DNA of 64,000 bases from Onstottus_B arcticum (lineage in GTDB: Bacteria; Acidobacteriota; Blastocatellia; UBA7656): contig JBBPIE010000009.1 in assembly GCA_038040485.1 (NCBI GenBank), forward strand, positions 145,073 to 209,072, written 5' to 3'. Numbering within the stretch: the stretch's first letter is position 1; each line of letters begins with the position of its first letter. Below the pieces are notes generated by a model. It did not search any database and was not told the DNA's origin. It saw only the letters and a program-made list of their open reading frames with translations. Positions 34,205 to 42,531 of the stretch are shown in pieces. The position numbers were made by a program, and so were the translations under genes.

Positions 34205-35224
34205 GTGGGGAAACAAGATGTCCTTCAGGCCATCGAAGGTTTCTACCTTTCAGGGGTACTCGTCCATTTTTCGGAAAAGGGGCTTTTTGACGAGCTGATT
34301 TCGGGCCGGACGCCTGCCGAAATCGCACGCAGCCGCCATTACGATGAGAGGCTTTTCCTTGCGCTCCTCGATTTTATTTCTGAGAAGAGCGACGTACTGA
34401 TCAGGAAGCGCAACGGCCGCTACGAAGTCAGACCAAAGTACTTGCAGTACTACTCTCTCGGTTTTCAGCTCGCCAAGTTCATTGGCGCCTATGGTCCGAC
34501 GGTTTTGCAGATGGAAGAGAGCCTCACCCGCCCGCAACTGGGCAGGGATCTGGTCCGCCGAGCAGTCGAGGCGGAGGCCTACCGCATCATCGAATCACCG
34601 CCGAATCCACTGGTGCTGGAGATAGCGCGGGAGCGGGGGATCGGCTCGCTACTCGATCTGGGCTGCGGACCCGGGACACTGCTGAGCGAACTCAGCGAGG
34701 GCAACAGTGACTTTCGAGGATGGGGACTCGATGCCTCGCCCGAGATGTGCGCCGTGGCGCGACGACGAATCTCCGAGAAGAACCTATCCAGAAGAGTACG
34801 TATTCTCTGCGGCGATGTTCGGAGGCTGGCGACTCATGTGCCCAGCCGCACGCGCTCTCGCATAGAGTACCTGCATGCCAAGGGTCTCCTGGACGAGCTT
34901 TTCCGGTCGGGGGACGCGGAGGCAATAAAACTGCTCGCGAATCTGCGGCGGCTGTTCCCCGGGCGCCTTTTGCTCGTCGTTGATTACTACGGAAAGCTGA
35001 CGCGGGTGCGCAATTCTCCCGCGAGGTTTCGGCACACCATCATTCACGATGTCATTCAGGTACTCACCGCGCAAGGTGTGCCGCCCGAGGATGTGATTGG
35101 TTGGGCAAGACTTTACGATGCGGCCGGATGTTCTTTGGATCACGCATACGAGGCTGAAAGTCAGGGTATTGACTGGTTTGTCCACATAGTAAGACTTAAC
35201 GGAACGAAGTGGAGGCGATCTTGA
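34205..35224 (+). CDS. Class I SAM-dependent methyltransferase with N-terminal winged helix
   Basis: 339 residues. An N-terminal helical/winged-helix part (residues 1-100, as in dimerising antibiotic methyltransferases) precedes a Rossmann domain with motif I LLDLGCGPGTLLSELSEG (near 149-166), motif II WGLDASPEMCAVARRR and LLLVVDYYGKL later. Start is a GTG with GGGAG 12 bases upstream. It ends with TGA overlapping the next gene's TTG. Because a Cx-SAM-synthase homologue follows directly, it may transfer a carboxymethyl rather than a methyl group, as CmoB does for CmoA; that is inference. Confidence 0.82.
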   Translation: MGKQDVLQAIEGFYLSGVLVHFSEKGLFDELISGRTPAEIARSRHYDERLFLALLDFISEKSDVLIRKRNGRYEVRPKYLQYYSLGFQLAKFIGAYGPTVLQMEESLTRPQLGRDLVRRAVEAEAYRIIESPPNPLVLEIARERGIGSLLDLGCGPGTLLSELSEGNSDFRGWGLDASPEMCAVARRRISEKNLSRRVRILCGDVRRLATHVPSRTRSRIEYLHAKGLLDELFRSGDAEAIKLLANLRRLFPGRLLLVVDYYGKLTRVRNSPARFRHTIIHDVIQVLTAQGVPPEDVIGWARLYDAAGCSLDHAYEAESQGIDWFVHIVRLNGTKWRRS

Positions 35225-35949
35225 GAGACCAGTTATTCAAAGCTCACGGCGGCCGGGTTTCTGATTTCGCGTTCAATGAAGATGTCGCCTCCGTTTTCGA
35301 CGATATGGTCGCCAGGAGCGTTCCATTCTATTCCGAGATTCAGCGACTGGTCGTCAGTATGGTGCCCCAGTTTCTACACGGAGGTATTGTCTACGATATC
35401 GGCAGCAGTACAGGGACCACGATCGAAGCGCTGGTAACAACGTTGGACAGCGGATCCTATTCCGGTATTGTGGGCATCGAGCCCTCCGCGGCGATGCGGC
35501 AGAAGGCGATCGACAAGTTGGCTGAAATCCCCGGCAGAGATTGCGTTTCCTTCTCCTCCGAGCCGATAGAGAACTACGAGATCCTTCCGGACGCTAACGT
35601 GATCACGATCCTTTTCACTATGCAATTCGTGAGACCGCTTCATCGCGGTTCGGTGCTGCGCATGTGTTACCGCTCGCTGGTCAGCGGCGGTTGCCTGTTG
35701 CTCGGCGAAAAAATCCTCGCCGACGACTCCGGACTGTGTCGCTTGTATATTGACAACTATCACGAGTTTAAGCGGCGCGCCGGCTACAGTGCCGACGAGA
35801 TCTCGCGCAAGAGAGAGGCTCTGGAGAACGTCCTTATACCTTTTCGGGACTCCGAGAATCGTTTGTTGCTCCAGGAGTCGGGGTTCCGAATCATCGATCA
35901 GCCTTTCAGGTGGTGCAACTTTGCTCTCTATCTTGCGGTGCGTGCCTGA
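35221..35949 (+). CDS. CmoA-like carboxy-SAM synthase homologue
   Basis: 242 residues from a TTG start at 35221 (GGAGG five bases upstream, TTGA overlap with the previous gene). It follows E. coli CmoA closely in order: FAFNEDVASVFDDMVARSVP against its FDERVAEVFPDMIQRSVP, VYDIGSSTGTTIEAL, FTMQFVRPLHR, LLLGEKI, HEFKRRAGYSADEISRKREA and LENVLIPF. The Arg of ...QKR (Arg199 in E. coli), which holds the carboxylate of Cx-SAM, is kept in EISRKREALE. CmoA turns SAM plus prephenate into carboxy-SAM for tRNA wobble uridine. Here it sits at the end of a peptide-modification operon with no cmoB, so recruitment to a natural product is likely. A GTG at 35209 is the alternative start. Confidence 0.85.
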   Translation: MRDQLFKAHGGRVSDFAFNEDVASVFDDMVARSVPFYSEIQRLVVSMVPQFLHGGIVYDIGSSTGTTIEALVTTLDSGSYSGIVGIEPSAAMRQKAIDKLAEIPGRDCVSFSSEPIENYEILPDANVITILFTMQFVRPLHRGSVLRMCYRSLVSGGCLLLGEKILADDSGLCRLYIDNYHEFKRRAGYSADEISRKREALENVLIPFRDSENRLLLQESGFRIIDQPFRWCNFALYLAVRA

Positions 35950-36203
35950 GACCGAGCGCTGCCTCGTATTCGCTTTTTGATCTCACCTGACCCACGGCTA
36001 GCTGAGCTACTCTGGAGCGTGACGGTCGCGTTCACGCCACGCGTGGCGACCGGTGAGGGCCACGTCTAAATCCGGATATTCGCAACCCGGTTGAGTTCTT
36101 TCACGTGAGCCTTTTCTCTGAAAGCGGGTCGCGATGCCGAAAGGGAGAATGCCGGAACACCAAACACAAGCCGCGCGACTTTCCTGGGTTGACAAGAGGA
36201 AGT

Positions 36204-36289
36204 TGGTGCGGATGAGAGGACTTGAACCTCCACAGGATTGCTCCTACAGCGTCCTGAGCGCTGCGCGTCTGCCATTCCGCCACATCCGC
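36204..36289 (-). tRNA. tRNA-Leu (CAG)
   Basis: Acceptor GCGGATG (from 36289 leftward) pairs with CATCCGC; D-arm GGCGGAATGGCAGACGC, anticodon arm loop CTCAGGA with anticodon CAG, a long variable arm (class II), T-arm GGTTCAAGTCC. The 3' CCA is encoded (36206-36204). Class II fold and CAG identify leucine. Confidence 0.95.
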
Positions 36290-36319
36290 ATCTGATTGTG
36301 GAACTCTTGCAGTCAAAAC

Positions 36320-36349
36320 ATACTAGCCAGCGCGCCAGAACAGTGTCAA
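36320..36349 (-). promoter_or_regulatory. Promoter of tRNA-Leu
   Basis: Read leftward: TTGACA (36349-36344), 18-nt spacer, TAGTAT (36325-36320). Transcription would start about 20 nt before the tRNA. Confidence 0.75.
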
Positions 36350-36450
36350 ATTTGATTTTGGATATTGCGATTTCAGGTTTTTGATTGAACATCGAGCGCT
36401 AAGCAAGCAGTCTCCTCAATCCAAAATCTAAAATCCAAAATCCAAAATCA
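36349..36450. repeat. Tandem-unit hairpin (GATTTTG unit)
   Basis: TTTGATTTTGG-type units at the left and CCAAAATC units at the right, about 55 nt apart. The right arm ends three bases before the RNase R start codon. Confidence 0.8.
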
Positions 36451-36452
36451 TC

Positions 36453-38660
36453 ATGCTTACCACCGATCTATCACCTCAGCGCGTACTTCAGGCGCTCCCG
36501 AAATCGAAGAGCCGCGCCCTCTCACCCGAACGCCTCGCCGAAGCCCTCGGGCTCACAGGTTCACAAACCGCGACGCTCGACCGCTACCTCGCTGAGTTCG
36601 CGCGAGCCGGGCTCGCAGCGAAAAGCGGGGGCAAGTTCTCACGCAAACAAGCACCCGGGCTGTTGATCGGAACGCTCAGAGGCACACGATCGGGTCACGC
36701 CTTTGTTATCCCAGATGACGAGCGCGAGCGCGCTGAAGGCGACCTCTTTATCGGTGAGCGCTCGGTGGGCGCGGCGATTCATGGGGACAAGGTGATCGCT
36801 CGAGTTGTCGCCACCACCTCGCGTGGGCGCGAAGGCTGCATTGAAGCGGTCCTACAGCAGGCTAACCCGACAACAGTCGGCCGCTTCGTCAAGCTCAAGA
36901 GTCAGAGCTTCGTTTCCCCGCTGGATGAGAAGCTTCACCACGACATAAGCGTCGCGCCATCCGATTCGTTAGGCGCGAAAGATGGCGACATCGTGAACAT
37001 CGAGATCACCCGTCGCCCGATGGCTGGACGCCCGCCCTGGGGCCGTGTCATCGAAGTGCTCGGCCCCGAAGACACGCCGGGCATCGACATCGAGATCATC
37101 GTTCGAAAGCACCACCTTCCTCACGTTTTTCCCAAACCCGTGTTGGCGGAAGCGGAAGCGGCCTCCGAGAGAATTGAAGACGCCGAGCTCGAAGGCCGCG
37201 CCGACTTGCGCGAATTGCTCACCGTCACGATCGACGGGGAGACCGCGCGCGACTTTGACGACGCTGTTTCGCTCGAAGCTTTGGCAAACGGACGCCTGCG
37301 GCTCGGCGTGCACATTGCCGACGTCAGTTACTTCGTGCGCGAGGGAAGCGCGTTGGACGAAGAAGCATTTCGCCGGGGCACGTCGGTTTACTTTCCCGAG
37401 CGCGCAATTCCGATGTTGCCCGAGCGGTTGTCGAATGAAATCTGTTCGCTCAACCCGCAAGTCGACCGGCTGACGATGTCGGCACTGATGGAGCTTGACC
37501 GCGAAGGCCGCGTCGTCGATTACAAGCTGACGCCTTCCGTGATTCGCAGCCGCGAGCGAATGACTTACACTGCGGTGAATGAAATCATCACTAACCCGCA
37601 AGGTGAAACGGCAAGCCGCTACCAGCACGTCAAAGAAATGCTTCTTGCGATGCACGAGCTGACGTTGTCGCTGATCAAGGTGCGAGAAGAACGCGGCGCG
37701 ATCGACTTCGATCTCCCCGAAGCTGAGATCCTCTTCAACGACGAAGGCCACATGAGCGGGATCGTCCGTTCTGAGCGGAACATCGCGCACCGCTTGATCG
37801 AAGAATTCATGCTGCTGGCCAACGAGACCGTTGCGACACATCTTTCGAAGCTTGCGGCGCCGGCGCTCTATCGAATCCACGAAGAGCCGAAGGAGGACAA
37901 GGTCGAAGCGTTCGCCGACATCGCGGAATCATTCGGACACAAGTTTTCGATGCACGGCCGTGTGCCTCAGCGCGGCTTTCAACATCTGGCGCGCGAGATT
38001 CGCGGACGGCCCGAAGAACGGATGCTCTCGTACCTGATGCTCCGGTCGATGCAGCGAGCGCGCTACTCGCCGCAGAACCTCGGCCACTTCGGGCTGGCGA
38101 TCAAGACCTACACGCACTTCACTTCGCCCATTCGCCGCTATCCCGATCTGATCGTCCATCGCGTACTGCGCGAAGTGATCGAGCGCGGACGACGCGGCGA
38201 AGACGAATGGCAGGCGATCGACCTTGGTTTGAAGCGGTCCTTGAAGCTCGTCGCCTGGCCCGTGCTGGACGAAGAGCGCGAGACAGCGCTTCGCAGTTCG
38301 CTTGAAACGATCGGCGATCACTCGAGCGATCGCGAGCGCGCGGCCTCCGACGCCGAACGCGAGCTGATGGATTGGCGCAAAGTCGAGTTTATGGCCGATC
38401 GCGTGGGCGACGAGTTCGACGGCGTCATAACTTCAGTAAAGGACTACGGGTTTTACATCGAGTTGAACGAGCTGTTTGTCGAGGGGCTTGTTCACGTATC
38501 GACGTTGATGGATGACAGGTATGAGTACAACGAGCGCAAGCACAAACTGGTGGGCGTGCGTCGCGGGCGGCAGTTCACGCTGGGCGACACGATACGGGTC
38601 CAGGTCATGCGAGTCGACCGAACCCGGCACTTGATAGACTTCGCGGTCGTGAAGATGTAG
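36453..38660 (+). CDS. rnr: Ribonuclease R
   Basis: 735 residues. N-terminal winged helix and cold-shock domains (residues 1-250; SGHAFVIPDDERERAEGDLF), RNB catalytic domain with the Asp cluster ETARDFDDAVSLEAL and HIADVSYFVREGSALDEEA, and a C-terminal S1 domain (FDGVITSVKDYGFYIELNE). It degrades structured RNA 3' to 5'. No ribosome site is visible: the start is preceded directly by CCAAAATC repeat units. Confidence 0.95.
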   Translation: MLTTDLSPQRVLQALPKSKSRALSPERLAEALGLTGSQTATLDRYLAEFARAGLAAKSGGKFSRKQAPGLLIGTLRGTRSGHAFVIPDDERERAEGDLFIGERSVGAAIHGDKVIARVVATTSRGREGCIEAVLQQANPTTVGRFVKLKSQSFVSPLDEKLHHDISVAPSDSLGAKDGDIVNIEITRRPMAGRPPWGRVIEVLGPEDTPGIDIEIIVRKHHLPHVFPKPVLAEAEAASERIEDAELEGRADLRELLTVTIDGETARDFDDAVSLEALANGRLRLGVHIADVSYFVREGSALDEEAFRRGTSVYFPERAIPMLPERLSNEICSLNPQVDRLTMSALMELDREGRVVDYKLTPSVIRSRERMTYTAVNEIITNPQGETASRYQHVKEMLLAMHELTLSLIKVREERGAIDFDLPEAEILFNDEGHMSGIVRSERNIAHRLIEEFMLLANETVATHLSKLAAPALYRIHEEPKEDKVEAFADIAESFGHKFSMHGRVPQRGFQHLAREIRGRPEERMLSYLMLRSMQRARYSPQNLGHFGLAIKTYTHFTSPIRRYPDLIVHRVLREVIERGRRGEDEWQAIDLGLKRSLKLVAWPVLDEERETALRSSLETIGDHSSDRERAASDAERELMDWRKVEFMADRVGDEFDGVITSVKDYGFYIELNELFVEGLVHVSTLMDDRYEYNERKHKLVGVRRGRQFTLGDTIRVQVMRVDRTRHLIDFAVVKM

Positions 38661-38664
38661 AACA

Positions 38665-38757
38665 TTGCGGATTTCGGATTGCGGATTGCGGATTGCGGAT
38701 TTCGGAATGACCCTTTCCCCGTCCAAATCCGCAATCCGAAATCCGCAATCCGCAATT
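38665..38757. repeat. Tandem-unit hairpin (GCGGATT unit)
   Basis: GGATTGC/GGATTTC units on the left, AATCCGC/AATCCGA on the right, about 20-nt loop. Starts four bases after the RNase R stop; may act as a 3'-end hairpin. Confidence 0.85.
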
Positions 38758-38844
38758 CCCAGGTGGCTTCGCGCCAGAAAGACGTTAATGACAAGACTCA
38801 TTCACACGTTTCAACTTTCACAAGTTAAGCGACAGGAGACTTCT

Positions 38845-40806
38845 ATGAAATCACACACATCGTTTTCAGATCGCGCGCGCCGGTTCGCGCCCGCGTTTGC
38901 CGCAATAGCTCTTCTGACGGCCCTGCTTCAGCTTACGGCCTTCGGACAGAGCAAAGCCCGCAAGAGCGCATCCGCAACCCGCTCGGTCAAGCAGTACACG
39001 ATCGAGCAGTTTCTCAACACGACCGCCATCGGAAGCAGTTCGTTCTCGCCGGACGACAAGTCGATACTTGTGCACAGCAACAAGAGCGGGATCTACAACC
39101 TGTACACAATTCCGGTCGGCGGCGGTGAGATGAAACAGATCACTCGGTCGACTACCGAGAGCACGTTCAGCGTCGGCTACTTCCCTAACGATCCGCGCAT
39201 CCTGTACACGCACGATCAGGGTGGGAACGAAAACAATCACATCTACGTGCTCGGCGCGGATGGTAAGGAAAAAGACCTTACGCCCGGCGACAAGCTCAAG
39301 GCACAGTTCATCGGGTGGAGTCAGGATGGCAAAGCCTTCTACTTCATGACTAACGAGCGAGACGCGCGCTTCTTCGACATCTACAAGATGGACGCAACGA
39401 GCTTCGACCGGAAGCTGCTCTACCAGGACACGGTCGGATACCAGTTTGGCGACATCTCGAATGACGAGAAGTTCATCGCATTCCAAAAGCCAAACACAAC
39501 GTCGGATTCCGACATCTTCCTATACAACGTGGCGTCAAAGGAGATGAAGAACATCACGCCACATCAGGGCGAGGTTGCCTCAAGCCCGGCTACGTTCGAT
39601 CCGGACTCGCGCTTCCTGCTCTATCAAACCGATGAAGGCAGCGAGTTCTCCTACCTCTCGCGCTACGAACTCGCAACCGGGAAGAAGGAGCCGGTCGAGA
39701 AGGCAAACTGGGACATCGCATTTACATACTTCTCGCACAATGGCAAATACCGAGTCGTCGCGATCAACGAAGACGCTCGCACCGGGATCAAGATATACGA
39801 CCGCGCCAGCGGCAAGCCCGTCGCGCTGCCGGCGTTCCCGGCGGGTCAGATCACGTCGGTGAACATCTCACGAAGCGAGAAGCTGATGTCGTTCTACTTC
39901 ACCGGCGACAACGCGCCTGGCAACCTGTACGTCTACGACTTTGCTACCAGGCAAGTGAAGAAGCTGACCAACACTTTGAACCCCGAGATCGACTCGGCCG
40001 ATCTCGTCGCGTCGAAAGTCATCCGCTACAAGTCGTTCGACGGGATGGCGATTCCATCGATTCTCTACAAGCCGCATCAAGCGAGCGCGACTAACAAAGC
40101 GCCCGCGCTGCTCTGGATTCACGGCGGACCCGGCGGCCAGACGCGCACCAACTACAGTGGAGTGATCCAGTACCTGGTCAATCATGGCTATGTGATATTG
40201 GGCGTGAACAACCGGGGGAGCTCGGGCTACGGCAAGACGTTCTTTACCGCCGACGATCAGAAGCACGGGCGCGAGCCGCTTTGGGATTGCGTGGAAGCGA
40301 AGAAGTATCTGGCGACGCTCGACTACGTGGACACGTCGAAGATCGGGATTCTTGGCGGGAGCTACGGCGGATACATGGTGCTTGCGGCGCTTGCGTACAA
40401 GCCCCAGGAGTTCGCGGTCGGGGTCGATCTGTTTGGCGTTTCGAACTGGGTGCGCACGCTTGAATCGATTCCGCCGTACTGGGAATCGTTCCGCAAGGCG
40501 CTCTACAAGGAACTCGGCGACCCGAAGGCCGACCTCGATAATCTGAAGGCAATCTCGCCGCTTTTCCACGCCGACAAGATCACCAGGCCGTTGATTGTGC
40601 TTCAAGGCAAGAACGATCCGCGCGTCATTAAACCCGAGTCGGACGAGATAGTCGAAGCGGTCAAGAAGAAGGGCGGCGTTGTCGAGTACGTGGTGTTCGA
40701 TGACGAGGGCCACGGCTTCACAAAGAAGGCTAACGAGATTCGCGGCTACAAGGCGATACTGGATTTCCTCGACAAGCATCTGAGAGGAACCGACGCCGGG
40801 AAGTAG
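38845..40806 (+). CDS. Secreted S9-family prolyl oligopeptidase-like peptidase
   Basis: 653 residues. A signal peptide (AFAAIALLTALLQLTAFGQ, residues about 18-36), then a WD40-like beta-propeller (residues about 45-380, recurring SxDGK/D turns) and a C-terminal alpha/beta hydrolase domain with nucleophile ILGGSYGGYMVLAAL, acid VLQGKNDPRV and histidine FDDEGHGFTKK. Such enzymes cleave short peptides in the periplasm. AGGAG lies seven bases before the ATG at 38845; longer in-frame reading upstream is through a repeat and is not coding. Confidence 0.92.
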   Translation: MKSHTSFSDRARRFAPAFAAIALLTALLQLTAFGQSKARKSASATRSVKQYTIEQFLNTTAIGSSSFSPDDKSILVHSNKSGIYNLYTIPVGGGEMKQITRSTTESTFSVGYFPNDPRILYTHDQGGNENNHIYVLGADGKEKDLTPGDKLKAQFIGWSQDGKAFYFMTNERDARFFDIYKMDATSFDRKLLYQDTVGYQFGDISNDEKFIAFQKPNTTSDSDIFLYNVASKEMKNITPHQGEVASSPATFDPDSRFLLYQTDEGSEFSYLSRYELATGKKEPVEKANWDIAFTYFSHNGKYRVVAINEDARTGIKIYDRASGKPVALPAFPAGQITSVNISRSEKLMSFYFTGDNAPGNLYVYDFATRQVKKLTNTLNPEIDSADLVASKVIRYKSFDGMAIPSILYKPHQASATNKAPALLWIHGGPGGQTRTNYSGVIQYLVNHGYVILGVNNRGSSGYGKTFFTADDQKHGREPLWDCVEAKKYLATLDYVDTSKIGILGGSYGGYMVLAALAYKPQEFAVGVDLFGVSNWVRTLESIPPYWESFRKALYKELGDPKADLDNLKAISPLFHADKITRPLIVLQGKNDPRVIKPESDEIVEAVKKKGGVVEYVVFDDEGHGFTKKANEIRGYKAILDFLDKHLRGTDAGK

Positions 40807-40838
40807 GCTCGACCAGGACAGGAGTGGCGATGTCCTGA

Positions 40839-40942
40839 TTCTCTGCCCTTGTCTCTGATGGTCTCAGCGACTCTGCGGTTAGTTAGCACTTAAACCTGCT
40901 AACCGCAGAGGCGCCGAGACGCAGAGTTTTTGCGCAGAGAAA
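40839..40942. repeat. Dispersed inverted repeat, family R2, copy 2
   Basis: TTCTCTGCC...ACTCTGCGGTTAG pairs with CTAACCGCAGAG...GCGCAGAGAA. The 387-nt gap from 40807 to 41193 has no gene: it holds this copy, a 13-bp palindrome pair (40967-40995) and the R3 copy. Confidence 0.85.
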
Positions 40943-40966
40943 ACATGCGCGCCTCTCGGGTAGTGT

Positions 40967-41156
40967 CCTATTAAGAATAGGACACTACCGCCTCTCGGGA
41001 TTGTTGGTAGTGTCCTATTGTGTGTTGTTCGATTGGAAAACCGCCAAGACGCCAAGGTTAAACCAAGAATCCGTTGAGAATCTTGGCGTTCTTGGCGTCT
41101 TGGCGGTTGCTCGATGCGCCGACAAAACGAGCAACACAACTTTAGGACACTACCGG
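40967..41156. repeat. GTAGTGTCCTA inverted repeats around an R3 copy
   Basis: GTAGTGTCCTATT at 40967 pairs with AATAGGACACTAC 3 nt later; a further GGTAGTGTCCTA near 41010 pairs with TAGGACACTACC near 41145, enclosing the R3 element at 41039-41108. The nesting suggests one composite element. Confidence 0.75.
41039..41108. repeat. Dispersed inverted repeat, family R3, copy 2
   Basis: AACCGCCAAGACGCCAAGGT... pairs with ...CTTGGCGTCTTGGCGGTT; same arms as at 16764. Confidence 0.85.
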
Positions 41157-41193
41157 ATTGTTTCGTTTGCATTGCCAATGGCATGAATAATAA

Positions 41194-42300
41194 ATGATCG
41201 GTTCCCGCGTTTCAGGAAATCAGCTCCATCTCTCCAACGGTAGTCGAGCTGCGATCCTCGTCCTGGTGGGGCTGCTGATCGGGTCAAGCCAACCCGCTAC
41301 TTCTCAAGCCCGCCCAGCAATTCAATCGACTGCCGCACCGGCGCTCTCGAAGACCGAATTCGAAATCATCGAAGGCGCCTTTCATGACGGCCTCGGGACT
41401 TTTGCCGAAATCTCGCTGGCCAATGAACTGATCGCGCTAGCTCATCTCAATCAACCGCAGTTCGATCCTTCACGCAGCAAAGCCAAGATGCTCGACGCGA
41501 TCAATCGGCTACCCGCTTCTCATGCGAGCCGCGCAGTGTTTCAAAAAGAGATCGCCAACATCGAAGCAGCAACCAAACAAGGCGCTATTCAAATCCTCAA
41601 TCAAGTCAAACCAGCAAGCTTGACTCGCGTGCGCCACACCGCCAGAGAATACGCCGACGCGAAGGCCGGTGACTTGCGGCTCGAGTTGAGCGGCCGGCCG
41701 GATCTGCCTGTATCAGTGAAGACCGACAAGTCGGGCAAAGTCGCAGTCTCGGAAGGCCAGACTCCAGACATCGGCGCGAAATGGACTGAGAGATACTTCC
41801 AGGTGACGCGGGCGGAACTCGACCGGATGATCGTGGAGTTGGGATTCGCTTCAACCGTTGAGTTGAAGTCGCACTACCTCAATGTCGCAAGACTCGTCGC
41901 GCACATTCTCATTCAGAAGCTCAAACTCTCCGATTGCCAGCCGGCTGATTTCAGCAAGGCCCGAGTCGGCGATCTGGAAGCCGCAAAGTATCTCCTGCGG
42001 CGGCTGCGGCACTTCAAGCACGGCAACGACAACAGCCGCGTGATCATCTTCGACCGAACAACAGGCGAGGTGAAATGGGAATCGCTGCTGGACGAGATAG
42101 AGATCGAAAAGCTGAGCGCCGACCGCATTTCGTTTTTGCCTTCTCGACCGCGCGGCGGGCATCCAATAGCGTCGGAGTTCGGAATCAAGATCGACGGGCG
42201 TACGGTCGTTTCATTCCAGATCAAACACAAACGCGGTCGCGCGCGAGGGACGAGTCGCCAGTATGAGTTCTCGGATATAACGACACGTCTCAGGATTTGA
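41194..42300 (+). CDS. Secreted or membrane-anchored hypothetical protein
   Basis: 368 residues. Residues 18-40 are hydrophobic (AAILVLVGLLIGSSQPATSQA) with a plausible signal-peptidase site. The remainder is helical, with a beta-rich centre (DLRLELSGRPDLPVSVKTDK) and a C-terminal ASEFGIKIDGRTVVSFQIKH. The D-x-n-S-V-K-T-D pattern recalls PD-(D/E)xK restriction-type nucleases, but a secreted nuclease of that kind would be odd and I do not claim it. The gene stands alone and the start may be one of several; no close family recognised. Confidence 0.6.
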   Translation: MIGSRVSGNQLHLSNGSRAAILVLVGLLIGSSQPATSQARPAIQSTAAPALSKTEFEIIEGAFHDGLGTFAEISLANELIALAHLNQPQFDPSRSKAKMLDAINRLPASHASRAVFQKEIANIEAATKQGAIQILNQVKPASLTRVRHTAREYADAKAGDLRLELSGRPDLPVSVKTDKSGKVAVSEGQTPDIGAKWTERYFQVTRAELDRMIVELGFASTVELKSHYLNVARLVAHILIQKLKLSDCQPADFSKARVGDLEAAKYLLRRLRHFKHGNDNSRVIIFDRTTGEVKWESLLDEIEIEKLSADRISFLPSRPRGGHPIASEFGIKIDGRTVVSFQIKHKRGRARGTSRQYEFSDITTRLRI

Positions 42301-42419
42301 AAGGGACGGAAGGGACAGAAAGGACAGAAAGGACAGAAGGGACAGAAAGGACAGAAGGGACAGAAGGGACGAAAGGACTGTCCTTTCTGTCGTTTCCGCC
42401 CTTCTGTCCGTTCCGTCCT
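42301..42419. repeat. Tandem-unit hairpin (AAGGGACAG unit)
   Basis: About 75 nt of GGGACAGAA/GGACAGAAA units face CTTTCTGTC/CTTCTGTCC units. Starts one base after the upstream stop codon. Confidence 0.88.
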
Positions 42420-42490
42420 TCCGGCGTTACATCCTGCCGGAGATGACCGGTTTGTCCAGCCTTGAGCGCGTGCGCTATATTCGACTCTTG

Positions 42491-42531
42491 GCATTAATCC
42501 AAAATCTAAAATCCAGAATCCAAAATCGCAA
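42491..42531. repeat. CCAAAATC unit array
   Basis: Four CCAAAATC/CTAAAATC/CCAGAATC units without a clear left arm nearby. They run up to the start codon of the permease gene. Confidence 0.7.

Noticed and set aside
38665..38844. N-terminal extension of the S9 peptidase through the GCGGATT hairpin
   Set aside because: AGGAG and a proper signal peptide fix the start at 38845; the upstream codons are repeat.
40967..41156. Insertion sequence
   Set aside because: Inverted repeats enclose only another repeat; no transposase frame and no clear target duplication.
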